A program made the translations under genes and the position numbers. Positions 1 through 8,772 of a DNA stretch of 64,000 bases are shown here, in pieces (position 1 is the first letter of the stretch; each line of letters starts with the position of its first letter). This stretch comes from Linanthus parryae (Eukaryota > Streptophyta > Magnoliopsida > Ericales > Polemoniaceae): positions 12,918,501 to 12,982,500 of the forward strand of contig JALGPY010000014.1 in NCBI GenBank assembly GCA_023055425.1, read 5' to 3'. Below the pieces are notes generated by a model. That model had not been told where the DNA came from, did no database searches, and saw nothing but the letters and a program-made list of their open reading frames with translations.

Positions 1-62
1 TGGCATGGCAACTCGGATCTCCCTGTTGCAAAGCCTGATCCCATTCACAGATCTGAGCCTCC
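1..62 (+). ncRNA. A-family copy, 5' part cut by window edge
   Basis: Only the 3' part is present: ggcatggcaac, ctgttgca and the terminal ATCTGAGCCTCC with box D CTGA. It matches the short A subtype seen at 3293-3432. Confidence 0.5.
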
Positions 63-144
63 CTGTACTGACCATTGTATTGTCACTGCCAACAGCTAGT
101 CCTCTGCTGCTGCTGCTGCTCTCTCTCTCTCTCTGAATAAAAAC

Positions 145-181
<37 letters not shown>

Positions 182-226
182 CATATTCGAAATTGCACTT
201 TCACCCCTTCTGGTTTTGGTTGATGC

Positions 227-378
227 GAGGCTGTGACGATGAATTTTCTCGAGCAAATGATTCAGGCACGGAGATCGGATTCACCTGTTGGCGGGGCAAT
301 TCGGAGGCTTTTGGCCACTGTAGTTGCAGCCACGGCGGAGTCGTTCTCGGCCGTTCACTCTAAACAGATCTGAGCCTC
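227..378 (+). ncRNA. C/D-box snoRNA-like copy, A family
   Basis: GAGGCT (227-232) can pair with AGCCTC at the 3' end. Box C is GTGACGA (233-239), one base from the canonical RTGATGA, and box D is CTGA (370-373). The inner arms GTTGGCGGGGCAA and TAGTTGCAGCCA can form a second stem. At 152 nt it is long for a guide snoRNA, and its target is not known. Confidence 0.55.
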
Positions 379-455
379 TCCCCGACCTTAAATCTGTAGA
401 GATCTTAGGTCCCGACGGTGTTGGTATTGGTGTTGGTGCTATGAAATGCTTCAAG

Positions 456-563
456 TGCCGCTTTGGAATCCCTGTTTTTGCAGTATAAAACGTTTGGCTT
501 GTTGATCTCTGTGGATGTTTGTTAGCCTATGTTACTTTAAGCTGATACCAAACATGCTCTTAG
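456..563. repeat. Spacer block with weak inverted ends, MITE-like
   Basis: The block begins near gtgccgctttggaatc and ends with agctgataccaaacatgctctta. Better copies at 1503-1605, 4741-4872 and 5754-5908 have ends GTGCCTGTTTGG and CCAAACAGGC, which are inverted repeats. It may be an old MITE that was duplicated with the array unit. No convincing target duplication is visible. Confidence 0.35.
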
Positions 564-599
564 TAATAATTCAGTGCACTTGGATTTGCTTCAGGGTCA

Positions 600-690
600 A
601 GAATGGGATGTTTTCCAGAGGGCGGTTTGACCCTCTCTGCAATTGCTTGCTCTGGAGCCGGTGATTTCTCAACTTTTTACTCAAAGGCTT
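600..690 (+). ncRNA. B-family copy, 5'-truncated
   Basis: It retains gggatgttttccagagggcggtttgaccctctctgc and gagccggtgatttct but lacks the usual AATGAGGCTC start and a good downstream pairing arm. It is a decayed copy. Confidence 0.4.
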
Positions 691-815
691 AATTACTTAT
701 TGCATACCACCGGTATCATGTAACTCTCACATTGCACTCCCCATTTGCCAGAAAAACATCAATGTGAAATTGGTAAAAATAAGGTAATCTTTTCATGTTG
801 TTTTGGAAGATTCAT

Positions 816-936
816 GAGTGGCTGTGATGATTGCGTTCTAGAGCTTGCAAATTTAGGATAAAAATTGGACTCGCATCTTGGCCTGGCAACTACCAGTTGC
901 AGCCATAGCCTGATCCCATTCACAGATCTGAGCCTC
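816..936 (+). ncRNA. C/D-box snoRNA-like copy, A family (short subtype)
   Basis: Box C is canonical GTGATGA (824-830) and box D is CTGA (928-931), followed by GCCTC. The inner arms are TTGGCCTGGCAACT and AGTTGCAGCCA. The 5' end GAGTGGCT pairs imperfectly with AGCCTC. At about 121 nt it is one of the shortest copies. Confidence 0.55.
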
Positions 937-1022
937 CCACCCTTACTACATGTCAATGTCTTATCACTGTCACCAGCTTCTTCTGTTCAAAACTAGGGTT
1001 TGTGTACAAGCTCGAGAGAATG

Positions 1023-1131
1023 AATGAGGCTCCAGCAGATAGAGAGAGACACGGGATGTTCCCTAAGGGTGGTTGCTGTCTCTGCTACTCGCTGGAGCCG
1101 ATGATTTCATGTCTCAATCAACTGCCCTCAC
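1023..1131 (+). ncRNA. B-family hairpin RNA-like copy
   Basis: It starts AATGAGGCTCC. GGCTCC (1028-1033) pairs with GGAGCC (1094-1099), and GCAGATAGAGAG pairs with the later TCTCTGC. The loop strand GGGTGGTTG can pair, using G-U wobbles, with CAACTGCCC downstream. No protein frame is conserved between copies. Confidence 0.45.
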
Positions 1132-1252
1132 TTTTCCATCTTTCCACATACACCTCCACACATTATAAAATTGGCTTGATACCCTGCTGGCGAATTGGTC
1201 TTTGAAAATACCCTCAACATAAAATTGCTCTTTCTCCCCTTTTGGTTGATAC

Positions 1253-1405
1253 GAGGCTGTGATGATAAAATTTCTTGAGCAGATGATTCAGGCCCGGAGA
1301 TCTGTTTTCCATGTCGGCGGGGCAACTCGGATGGTTTTTGGCCACTCTAGTTGCAGCCACTTCGGATTCGTTCTCGGCCGTTCACTCTTAACAGATCTGA
1401 GCCTC
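1253..1405 (+). ncRNA. C/D-box snoRNA-like copy, A family
   Basis: This is one of the best copies. GAGGCT (1253-1258) is followed directly by canonical box C GTGATGA (1259-1265), and box D CTGA (1397-1400) is followed directly by GCCTC. The terminal stem and both boxes are therefore spaced as in a C/D snoRNA. The inner arms are GGCGGGGCAAC and AGTTGCAGCC. Confidence 0.6.
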
Positions 1406-1502
1406 TCCCTAACCTTCGATCTGCAGAGATCTTAGGTCCTTACGGTGGTGGCGGTGGTGGTGGCAATGGTTGTGATTGTGATCGTCTGGTGAGATGGTCC
1501 AA

Positions 1503-1605
1503 GTGCCTGTTTGGCGTCACTGTTTTTGCGGTATAAATGTTTGGCTCGGTGATGTCCATGGATGTTCGTTAGCCTCTATTACTTTAAGCTGATACTAAAC
1601 AGGCT
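1503..1605. repeat. MITE-like spacer block with inverted ends
   Basis: It starts with GTGCCTGTTTGG and ends with ACTAAACAGGCTC, and the two ends are inverted repeats. The same block recurs after other A copies, so it spread with the array unit rather than by independent insertion. Confidence 0.4.
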
Positions 1606-1655
1606 CTTAATAATGTTCAATGCTATATTGGAATTGATTACATGGTGCAGGTTCA

Positions 1656-1766
1656 AGAATGAGGCTCACTCTTCTGAGAGATGGATGTTTTTCAGGGGGT
1701 GGTTGACCCTCTCTGCAGTTGCTTTGGAGCCGGTGATTTCTGAACTTTTTATTCAACAACCCTCAT
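1656..1766 (+). ncRNA. B-family hairpin RNA-like copy
   Basis: It starts AGAATGAGGCTC, and GGCTC pairs with the later GAGCC. TGAGAGATG faces CCTCTCTGCA. The loop strand GGGTGGTTGA and the downstream TCAACAACCC pair with one mismatch. After the stem it reads GGTGATTTCTGAAC. Confidence 0.45.
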
Positions 1767-1835
1767 CTCTGTGTTGCAAATACACATGCCTACATAGATA
1801 CTTGGTCTGTTTCTACGGTGATTTCTGAACTTTTT

Positions 1836-2178
1836 GACCCAGTTATTTGGTTTGGCAAAACAATGCGAGAATTTAATCACTGGGTCATAGAGGTAGTATA
1901 TATACTAATGAAAACCTTGATAAATGAATAGTCTTGGGGCTGGAAAAAGTTATTATTTTGGCAAAGTTATTTGTTTGTCAAACATGCATTTATCAAGGTT
2001 TTACTGTATACCTGCAATACATGAGTTCAAACCGTAACTGAGTCACTTTGACTCGGTGATTTAGATAGCAAAACGTTATATTTTTATGGTGTTGTAGAGT
2101 AAAGTTCATTCTACAAGACCATGCAAAAATTACCAAATTCTTGTACTATTTTGCTGATCAAATCACTGGGTCATACTG
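1836..2178. mobile_element. Foldback, MITE-like insertions in the array
   Basis: A perfect 16-bp inverted repeat, AAAACCTTGATAAATG (1911-1926) and CATTTATCAAGGTTTT (1987-2002), makes a compact foldback element. Around it are TGACCCAGT and ACTGGGTCA inverted copies and a self-complementary stretch at about 2047-2175 with gtagagtaaagttc/ttctacaag at its centre. This resembles old nested MITEs. Exact ends and target duplications are unclear. Confidence 0.45.
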
Positions 2179-2227
2179 ACACAGTGAATAGTGACAAAAA
2201 GTGAAGTAGGCTGAAAGAGAAGAAACA

Positions 2228-2363
2228 GAGGTAGTACTTTCTAGAGCTTGCAGTTTTAGGCTATGATTCGACTAGCATCTTGGCATGGCAACCTGGATCT
2301 CCCCCTGTTGCAGCCATGGCGGTGTTTGACATGGCCTGATCCCATTCACAGATCTGAGCCTCC
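2228..2363 (+). ncRNA. A-family copy with box C lost
   Basis: The 3' part is well kept, with ttggcatggcaacc, tgttgcagcca and box D CTGA (2354-2357) followed by GCCTCC. Where box C should be the sequence reads gaggtagtac. It is probably inactive as a C/D RNA. Confidence 0.45.
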
Positions 2364-2384
2364 CCTGACTGACCATTGTATTAT

Positions 2385-2427
2385 GGGTAAAAGACATTTT
2401 CCACCCTCGATTAAATACATTTTTTCC
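2385..2427 (+). mobile_element. Fragment of MULE terminal repeat
   Basis: The sequence gggtaaaagacattttccac matches the first bases of the MULE termini at 18339 and 32763. No partner terminus or target duplication is nearby. It abuts a 5'-truncated B copy, so it probably replaced that copy's 5' part. Confidence 0.4.
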
Positions 2428-2524
2428 TGAGAGATGACGGGATGTTCCCGGAGGAGGGTGGTTGCCCCTCTCTGCTACTCCCCCGGAACCTATGATTTCA
2501 ACTCACATTCAACCGCCCTCCGTC
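2427..2524 (+). ncRNA. B-family copy, 5'-truncated
   Basis: It begins at gagagatgacggg and lacks AATGAGGCTCC. The loop strand GGGTGGTTG and downstream CAACCGCCCTCC remain complementary. Confidence 0.4.
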
Positions 2525-2640
2525 CTCCATGATTCTGTTTCTGTCTTTCTATGAATAAAATAATAAATAAATATAGCGTGTGTGTGTGTGTGTCTGTTTG
2601 GGTAAATTGCACTTTCACCCCTTCTGGTTTTGTTTGATAC

Positions 2641-2793
2641 GAGGCTGTGACGATGAATTTTCTCGAGCAGATGATTCAGGCTCGGAGAACGGATCCGCGT
2701 GTTGGCGGGGCAATTCAGAGGCATTTTGGCCCCTGTAGTTGCAGCCACGGCGGAGTCGTTCTCGGCCAATCACTCTAAACAGATCTGAGCCTT
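2641..2793 (+). ncRNA. C/D-box snoRNA-like copy, A family
   Basis: GAGGCT (2641-2646) is followed by box C GTGACGA (2647-2653). Box D is CTGA (2785-2788), followed by GCCTT, so the terminal stem has a wobble or mismatch. The inner arms GTTGGCGGGGCAA and TAGTTGCAGCCA are intact. Confidence 0.5.
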
Positions 2794-2949
2794 TCCGTAA
2801 CCTTCAAATCTGCAGGTAGTGGTGGTGATTGTGATTATGTCCATGGATGTTTGTTAGCCTCTGTTACTTTAAGCTGATACCAAACAGGCTCTTAATAATT
2901 ATAACCAGTGCTGTTGGTGATGATTACTACTTCATGGCGCAGGCTCAAG

Positions 2950-3075
2950 AATGAGGCTCTATATCACTCAGCAAAGAGATGGGGATGTTTTGCGGGGGGT
3001 GGTTGACCCTCTCTGCAATTTTGCTTTATTCGGAGCCGGTGATTTCTGAACTTCTTTAAGCAACAGCCCTCTTAT
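2950..3075 (+). ncRNA. B-family hairpin RNA-like copy
   Basis: It starts AGAATGAGGCTC and ends with gcaacagccctc. The stem GCAaAGAGA pairs with TCTCTGC. The loop strand GGGTGGTTG pairs with CAACAGCCC with one mismatch. Confidence 0.45.
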
Positions 3076-3292
3076 CCCTATGTTGCAAACACACATGCAC
3101 AAAAGCTTATTATAAATACTACCAACCGTCCCAGCTCTTTGACCGGGTGATTAGGATAGCAAAACGATGCGATTTTTTTATAATACTTTGACCGTGTTAG
3201 AGCACAGCTTTTACTTTACAACCTGGGGATTTGGATAGCAAGATGAAGCAAGAATAAGATAATCTTTTCATGGTGTTGTGAAAGATTCATGA

Positions 3293-3432
3293 GAGGCTGT
3301 GATGATAGCTTTCTAGAGCCGGCAAGTTTAGGCTATGATTTGACTTGCATCTTGGCATGGCAACCTGGATCTCCCTGTTGCAGCCAATGCAGTGTTTGAC
3401 ATAGTCTGATCCCTTTCACAGATCTGAGCCTC
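3293..3432 (+). ncRNA. C/D-box snoRNA-like copy, A family (short subtype)
   Basis: It has canonical box C GTGATGA (3299-3305) after GAGGCT and box D CTGA (3424-3427) before GCCTCC. The inner arms ttggcatggcaacc and ctgttgcagcca can pair. It is about 140 nt and among the best-preserved copies. Confidence 0.6.
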
Positions 3433-3850
3433 CCCTCTATCGACCATTGTATTATCACTGCCACCACTTAGTCCTCATTTTCTTGGCTTCTTTGCCACAA
3501 ATGAATTGTGAAAACCCCCATGAATACATGGTGCGGAAGTGGTGTGGGAGTGCCCTTTTCATTGATTTGAGGGGTTTGAGATCATCCTTTGCCTGTAGTT
3601 TCTTCCAACATTGTATTGTATCACACTGCTATTCAATTCATGTTTCCATCCTTGCATAGTCCTTTTACATACCAGATTAGTGTAAAGTTGGGAGTTATTC
3701 TAGTCTTGATAAGAATGTTTCACGAGCATGCTCCAAATGAGACCCCTTGCCATCTCTCTGGCCATGATGATGAGAAACCTCTAGTCACGTTGTAATGTTG
3801 AGGTATTGTTTCAAAGGGTGGTTGTCCGTCTCTTCATATTCATTAATTAC

Positions 3851-3951
3851 TTTTTTTTGAGAAATTGTTTTGGCGTCAACCGGGTTTGAGAACACGGGAC
3901 CTCATGCAGGGGCTTCCAACGCTCTACCACTTGAGCTACCACTAACCACCC
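3851..3951 (-). mobile_element. tRNA-derived SINE
   Basis: Read on the minus strand, it starts GGGTGGTTAGTGGTAGCTC. It has a pol III box A-like TAGCTCAAGTGG and, about 30 nt on, a box B-like GTGTTCTCAAACCC, and it ends in an A tail (the T run at 3851-3858). These are the parts of a tRNA-related plant SINE. The flanks (cattaattac and catta/cttc) only weakly suggest a target duplication. Confidence 0.6.
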
Positions 3952-4289
3952 TAGCTGCAGCGTATCATTACTTCTGAACTGTTTTCAATAACGGTCGTCT
4001 CTTTGTCACAAAGGCTCCTTTTGGTTCGTGGTAATACATTTTCCTGTGAAATCCTTTCCCTTGTTTTGGTTTTTTGGCGCTGTTTGGTTGGAGGTAAAAT
4101 GTTTTCCCTCAAATGATGTAAAATGATTTATCCGTAAGCCATTTTCAGGAGAGTGATTGTTTTTCTTAACGTGACACGACTTGTAAATAACTGGTGCAAA
4201 GGCGCACCAAAAATGAAGGGGCTTGCGCATATCTGTTCCCTCTTTCTGTTCAGATCTAGGGTTTGTTTACAGAGAAATGCGAGAGACTG

Positions 4290-4400
4290 AATGAGGCTCC
4301 AGCAGCAGATAGAGAGATGACGTATGTTCCTGGAGGGTGGTTGCCCCTCTCTGCTACTTGCCGGAAACGATGATTTCATCGCACAATCAACCGCCCTCAC
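4290..4400 (+). ncRNA. B-family hairpin RNA-like copy
   Basis: It starts AATGAGGCTCC with a long stem (GCAGATAGAGAG with CTCTCTGC). The loop strand GAGGGTGGTTG is complementary, with one wobble, to CAACCGCCCTC downstream. Confidence 0.45.
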
Positions 4401-4518
4401 TTTCTTGAGCAGAAGTGAGAAAGAGAGAGTGAGACAGACTTGCTGGCGAAACGGAGGAAGTATATACATATTCCGTTTGGGTAAATCGCACTTTCACCCC
4501 TTCTGGTTTTGGTTGATA

Positions 4519-4670
4519 CAAGGCTATGACGATAAATTTTCTCGAGCAAATGGATCAGGCATGAAGATCGTATCCGCGTGTTCACGGGGCAACACGGAGG
4601 CTCTTTGGCCACTAGTTGCTGCCAAGGTGGATTCGTTCTCGGCCGATCACTCTAAACAGATCTGAGCCTC
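4519..4670 (+). ncRNA. C/D-box snoRNA-like copy, A family
   Basis: The start is AAGGCT rather than GAGGCT. Box C is the variant ATGACGA (4526-4532), and box D CTGA (4662-4665) is followed by GCCTC. The inner arms are altered (gttcacggggcaa and tagttgctgccaa). It is probably decaying. Confidence 0.45.
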
Positions 4671-4965
4671 TCCCTAACCTTCGATCTGTAGAGATCGTAG
4701 GTCCGACGGTGGTGCTGGTGAGTGTCTGGTGAGATGCTCCAAGTGCCTGTTTGGAATCATTGTTTTTCGCGGTTTCAACGTTTGGAGATTAAAATTGTGT
4801 CTTGAAGCGGCTGGTGAATTCGTCTCTATTCTCAGTTGACTTCTTTAAGCTGATACCAAACATGCTCTTAGTATTACTCTGTTTCTTCTCTTTCTCTGGA
4901 TAGCAAAATGATGCAATTTTGTTGATAATCTTTCCCCTCGGTTTGTGTACAAGCTCGAGAGAATG

Positions 4966-5077
4966 AATGAGGCTCCAGCAGATAGAGAGACGACGGGATG
5001 TTCCTGGAGGAGGGTGGTTGCCCCTCTCTGCTACTCCCCGGAGCCGATGATTTCACCTCACATTCAACCGCCCTCCC
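4966..5077 (+). ncRNA. B-family hairpin RNA-like copy
   Basis: This is a well-kept copy: AATGAGGCTCC, GCAGATAGAGAG and CTCTCTGC, GGAGCC, then GATGATTTCACC. The loop strand GGAGGGTGGTTG can pair with CAACCGCCCTCC. Confidence 0.5.
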
Positions 5078-5126
5078 TCCTCCACCTCCATGCTTCTGGT
5101 TCTGTCTGTCTGTCTGTCTCTCTCTC

Positions 5127-5180
<54 letters not shown>
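5127..5180. repeat. (TG)n microsatellite
   Basis: A run of about 21 TG units follows a short TA run and sits between a B copy and an A copy. Shorter versions occupy the same place at about 146-182, 2578-2593 and 6156-6183, so the tract belongs to the array unit. Confidence 0.9.
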
Positions 5181-5182
<2 letters not shown>

Positions 5183-5335
5183 GAGGCTGTGACGATGAAT
5201 TTTCTCGAGCAGATGATTCAGGCACGTAGAACGGATCCGCATGTTGGCGGGGCAATTCAGAAGCATTTTGGCCTCTGTAGTTGCAGCCACGGCGGAGCCG
5301 TTCTCGGCCGATCACTCTAAACAGATCTGAGCCTT
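5183..5335 (+). ncRNA. C/D-box snoRNA-like copy, A family
   Basis: GAGGCT (5183-5188) is followed by box C GTGACGA (5189-5195), and box D CTGA (5327-5330) by GCCTT. It is nearly identical to the copies at 2641 and 6223 over the interior. Confidence 0.5.
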
Positions 5336-5474
5336 TCCCTAACCTTCGATCTGCAGAGATCTTAGGTCCAACGGTAATGGTGTTGGTGGTGATGGTGATT
5401 GTGATTATGTCCATGGATGTTTGTTGGATTCTGTTATTTTAAGCTGATACCAAACTTGCTCTTAATAATAATAA

Positions 5475-5529
5475 GGGTAAAAGACAAAAACCACCCTCCG
5501 TGTTTGGAATATATACAAAAACACCCCTC
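5475..5529 (+). mobile_element. Fragment of MULE terminal repeat
   Basis: It begins gggtaaaagacaaaaaccac and continues with tgtttgg and atatacaaaaacacccctcg. It matches the first 55 bp or so of the terminal repeat at 18339 closely. It abuts the A copy at 5530, with no opposite terminus nearby. Confidence 0.5.
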
Positions 5530-5682
5530 GAGGCTGTGAGGATGAATTTTCTCGAGCAAATGAATCAAGCACGGAGATCGGATCTGTGTGTTGGCGGGGC
5601 AACGTGGAGGCTCTTTGGCCACTGTAGTTGCAGCCACGGCGGATTCGTTCTCGGCCGATCACTCTAAACAGATCTGAGCCTC
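5530..5682 (+). ncRNA. C/D-box snoRNA-like copy, A family
   Basis: GAGGCT (5530-5535) is followed by GTGAGGA (5536-5542), a damaged box C. Box D CTGA (5674-5677) with GCCTC is intact. There is no B copy between it and the preceding A copy. Confidence 0.45.
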
Positions 5683-5997
5683 TCCCTAACCTTCCATCTT
5701 CAGAGATGAAATCACTGTTTTTCGCGGTGATTGTGTCTGGTGAGATGCTCCAAGTGCCTGTTTGGAATCACTGTTTTCGCGGTTTCAACGTTTGGAGATT
5801 AAAATTGGGTCTTGAACCGGCTGGTGAATTCGTCTCTACCCTCGGTTGACTTTGTGATAATTTTGTTAGCCTCTGTTTCTTTAAGCTGATACCAACAGGC
5901 TCTTAGTGCCACTCTGTTTCTGCTCTTTCTCTGGATAGCAGAATGGTGCAATTTTTTATAATCTTTACCCTCGGTTTGTGTACAAGCTCGAGAGAAT

Positions 5998-6111
5998 GAA
6001 TGAGGCTTAAGTAGATAGAGAGATGGTAGGATGTTCCCGGAGGAGGGTGGTTGCCCCTCTCTGCTACTCCACGGAGCCGATGATTTCACCTCACATTCAA
6101 CCGCCCTCCCT
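5998..6111 (+). ncRNA. B-family hairpin RNA-like copy
   Basis: The start AATGAGGCTTA carries changes that weaken the outer stem with GGAGCC. The inner stem and the GGAGGGTGGTTG with CAACCGCCCTCC pairing are kept. Confidence 0.45.
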
Positions 6112-6222
6112 CCTCCACCTCCATGCTTCTGTTTCTGTCACTCTATGAATATATATATGTGTGTGTGTTTGTGTGTGGGTGGGTGAATTGCACTTTCACC
6201 CCCTTCTGGGTTTGTTTGATAC

Positions 6223-6375
6223 GAGGCTGTGACGATGAATTTTCTCAAGCAGATGATTCAGGCACGGAGAAAGGATCCGCGTGTTGGCGGGGCAATTCAG
6301 AGGCATTTTGGCCCCTGTAGTTGCAGCCACGGCAGAGTTGTTCTCGGCTGATCACTCTAAACAGATCTGAGCCTT
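6223..6375 (+). ncRNA. C/D-box snoRNA-like copy, A family
   Basis: GAGGCT, box C GTGACGA (6229-6235), box D CTGA (6367-6370), then GCCTT. The inner arms GTTGGCGGGGCAA and TAGTTGCAGCCA are kept. Confidence 0.5.
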
Positions 6376-6554
6376 TCCCTAGCCTTCAAGCTGCAGAGAT
6401 CGTAGGTCCGACGGTGACTGTGGTGGTGGTGATTGTGATTATGACCATGGATGTTTGTTTGCCTCTGTTACTTTAAGCTGTTACCAAACAGGCTCCTAAT
6501 AATAATAATAATAATCAGTGCTATTGGAGTTGATTACTCATGGTTCAGGCTCAA

Positions 6555-6685
6555 GAATAAGGCTCGGTCACTCTGCGGAGAGATGGGGATGTTTTTTTAG
6601 AGGGCGGTTGACCCTCTCTGAAATTGTCAACCTCTCTGAAATTTTGCTTGATTTGGAGCTGATGATTTCTGACCTTCTGAGATGG
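6555..6685 (+). ncRNA. B-family copy with internal duplication
   Basis: It starts AATAAGGCTC and has GGGCGGTTGACC. Then cctctctgaaattg appears twice in tandem, which shifts the 3' stem arm. It lacks a clear downstream pairing arm. Confidence 0.4.
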
Positions 6686-6694
6686 ATATCAAGA

Positions 6695-6808
6695 ATGAGG
6701 CTCACTATGCAGAGAGATGGGGTGTTTTCAGAGGGCTGTTGACACTCTCTGCATTGCTTGATTTGGAGCCGGTGATTTCTTAATTTTTTTTAATCAACAG
6801 CCCTCTCA
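6695..6808 (+). ncRNA. B-family hairpin RNA-like copy with perfect long-range pairing
   Basis: GCAGAGAGA pairs with TCTCTGC. The loop strand GAGGGCTGTTGA is an exact 12-base complement of TCAACAGCCCTC about 60 nt downstream. Compared with copies carrying GGGTGGTTG and CAACCGCCC, both strands changed together at one position (T-A against G-C). Confidence 0.5.
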
Positions 6809-7065
6809 TCTCTATTGTAGCATGTTGCAAACAACACACATGCAAACATACATACATACATACCACTCTGATTCTTATGTTTCTCATCATCTGGCGCTTT
6901 GACTGGATGATTTGGATCGTAAAATGATGCAATTTTTTTATAATTTAGTGGTACTTACATACGGCTAATTTTTTGATATCCTACACCGTATCTCAGTGAA
7001 TGTCATGTCCCCCAAATGAGGTCTAACTGTTGATGCTGATTTCTCTCTCCCTTTAGAACGTGGTG

Positions 7066-7235
7066 GAGGCTGTGATGATGATTCCAATGAATACCAAGCC
7101 AGCTGTATCTTGGCAGGGTAACGTAGAGGACCTCTTAGAGAATTGGTTCTGTGTAAGCAAATCTTTCTCTCAGGTGCCTGAAGTTGCAGCCAGTGCAGCG
7201 CCTTATTTGCTTGAGCAAAGGCGAATCTGAGCCTC
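7066..7235 (+). ncRNA. C/D-box snoRNA-like copy, A family (long subtype)
   Basis: GAGGC is followed by canonical box C GTGATGA (7072-7078), and box D CTGA (7227-7230) by GCCTC. The inner arms CTTGGCAGGGTAAC and GTTGCAGCCA flank a longer variable loop. About 170 nt. Confidence 0.55.
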
Positions 7236-7429
7236 TTCAGTCTCTTATATGCGAGGGCAAGTCAATGCAATGAAATAGCTGTGTCAGAGCTTGTGTATGA
7301 ATCACTACCCTCAAAGAAAATTCAACATCAATTTAAAAGGTCAATATGCCCCCAATATTAGCATAACTGCTTCCCTGGACTGTGATTCTGGCTCTGAAAA
7401 CGAGATTAGGGGTGTTCTCTGTAAGAAAG

Positions 7430-7555
7430 GATGAGGCTGAGGCAGAGAGATTGGAGGAAGTCCCGAGGCGTTACCCCTCTCAGCCAAAACCAGATGATCA
7501 CTAATTCTGATCATTGGAGCCAGTGTTTCTCTTCCAAAAACTCAACCACCCTCTT
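7430..7555 (+). ncRNA. B-family hairpin RNA-like copy (divergent)
   Basis: It starts GATGAGGCTGAGGC. GCAGAGAGA partly pairs with CCTCTCAGCC. It includes an extra small hairpin, GATGATCACTAATTCTGATCAT. The downstream CAACCACCC remains, but the loop strand has changed and pairs poorly. Confidence 0.4.
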
Positions 7556-7696
7556 CGTCTTCTGTGTGTGTGTGTGTGTGTGTGGAGCTTTGGAAAATTT
7601 CACTCGTCATCGCTCAACAATTACCAATCAATTGAGCACGTCCCTCTCCCTCCTTGTGTGGTGTTCGTGGAGCAACTAAATGACTTTCCTCAGATA

Positions 7697-7878
7697 GGGG
7701 CAATGATGATGTGACTCTGAGCATGATTTGGCTTCGAGGATGTGACATATATCTTGGCGAGGCAACCAGGTTGGTCTGTTAGAAGAACTGTTGAGTTCCC
7801 TTTTCACTGGCAGATCGAGTTTTTGCAGCCACAGCGATGTCACCATCCTCTGTCTAATCACTAACAGATCTGAGCCTC
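7697..7878 (+). ncRNA. C/D-box snoRNA-like copy, A family (long subtype)
   Basis: The GGGGC start can pair with GCCTC. Box C is canonical ATGATGA (7703-7709) and box D is CTGA (7870-7873). The conserved core (gcatgatttggcttcgagga, cttggcgaggcaac) and the 3' arm tgcagcca are kept. About 182 nt. Confidence 0.55.
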
Positions 7879-8414
7879 TTCTCAACTCAATACAAATTGG
7901 TCTGTGGTAAGAAGCTAAAGTTGGTTCATTCTGTTAAAGATCATTTTGGGAAAATTGCTGAATGTTATTTCGTGATTTGGATACCGGATTAGTAATGTCA
8001 TAGAACTTATTTGTTATAGATGTCTTTGTTGGGTAATCTGAAATCTGTTCCTTTATTTGAAACCCAATGCACATGAAAGTTTGCTTGATTGCACTGTGAT
8101 ATCTAATAAATATAATCCAATTGAGTGACAAGATCATAACTTCTAATAGATTTATGGTCCTCTCTATTGATTTACTACATCTAAAGTATTTAGAGGCCGC
8201 ATTGGTGCATTTTGATGTCTTTAAAGGCTTTTGACTTGAGAAGAAAAGGAACAACTTTGGTGTAAACTTTTGGTGGACTTCAGAAATCTCCTCACTTTAG
8301 CTATCAAAAGTTTTGAACTAGAAGATAAAAATGGTTTCATGCATCAACACCACAAGGAAAATTCTACTGATGTTGTTGGGCACATATTTGGATTCATGTT
8401 TCCAAGATCGGAGA
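7879..8414. other. AT-rich spacer, nothing recognised
   Basis: No family A or B copy, protein domain or transposon terminus could be recognised. Short reading frames have no family resemblance. Confidence 0.6.
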
Positions 8415-8419
8415 GTATA

Positions 8420-8767
8420 TGTTGGGTTGGAGCCCTGGTTCATGGGCGACCCGTTTTATGAATCGACCCGGTTCATGTTTTGCTACGACCCGAAAAGGGA
8501 GACATGATTCGTGGAGCGAAGGCTTGGGACCCGTTTTGACCCGTTTGGGCCTGGATCCGGTCCGGTTTGATAGGTTGTCTATTTATAGAGTTCTTAGGGT
8601 TCGTAGCATGTTATGTTGAGCGTTCTGATTTCGCTTGTAATTCTCTCTGAGACGTTTCGTCTGTTTTAGTGAAATCTCTGCAGCTCCGTGGAGTAGGCTG
8701 TTTTGCCGAACCACGTAAATCTGTGTGTTTTGATTCTTTCTTTCTGCATATTTCGTTTTTTACAACA
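8420..8767 (+). mobile_element. Solo LTR (Copia-like)
   Basis: A 348-bp element runs from TGTTGGGTTGGAG to TTTTTTACAACA and is flanked by the perfect 5-bp target duplication GTATA (8415-8419 and 8768-8772). The ends TGTTG and CAACA are the usual short inverted LTR termini. A TATA-like tctatttatag lies at 8577-8588. There is no internal domain or second LTR, so it is the remnant of LTR-LTR recombination. The Copia assignment is by general resemblance only. Confidence 0.8.
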
Positions 8768-8772
8768 GTATA

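Noticed and set aside
3851..3951. Functional tRNA gene
   Set aside because: No full cloverleaf and an A-tailed end. A SINE explains it better.
4945..5414. Frames with VCVCVC or HTHTHT runs
   Set aside because: Products of the (TG)n tract.
7445..7470. GAGGAAGTCC resembling the conserved CR-I of RNase P RNA, in a B copy
   Set aside because: Other B copies lack it and no matching CR-V partner was seen, so it is judged coincidental.
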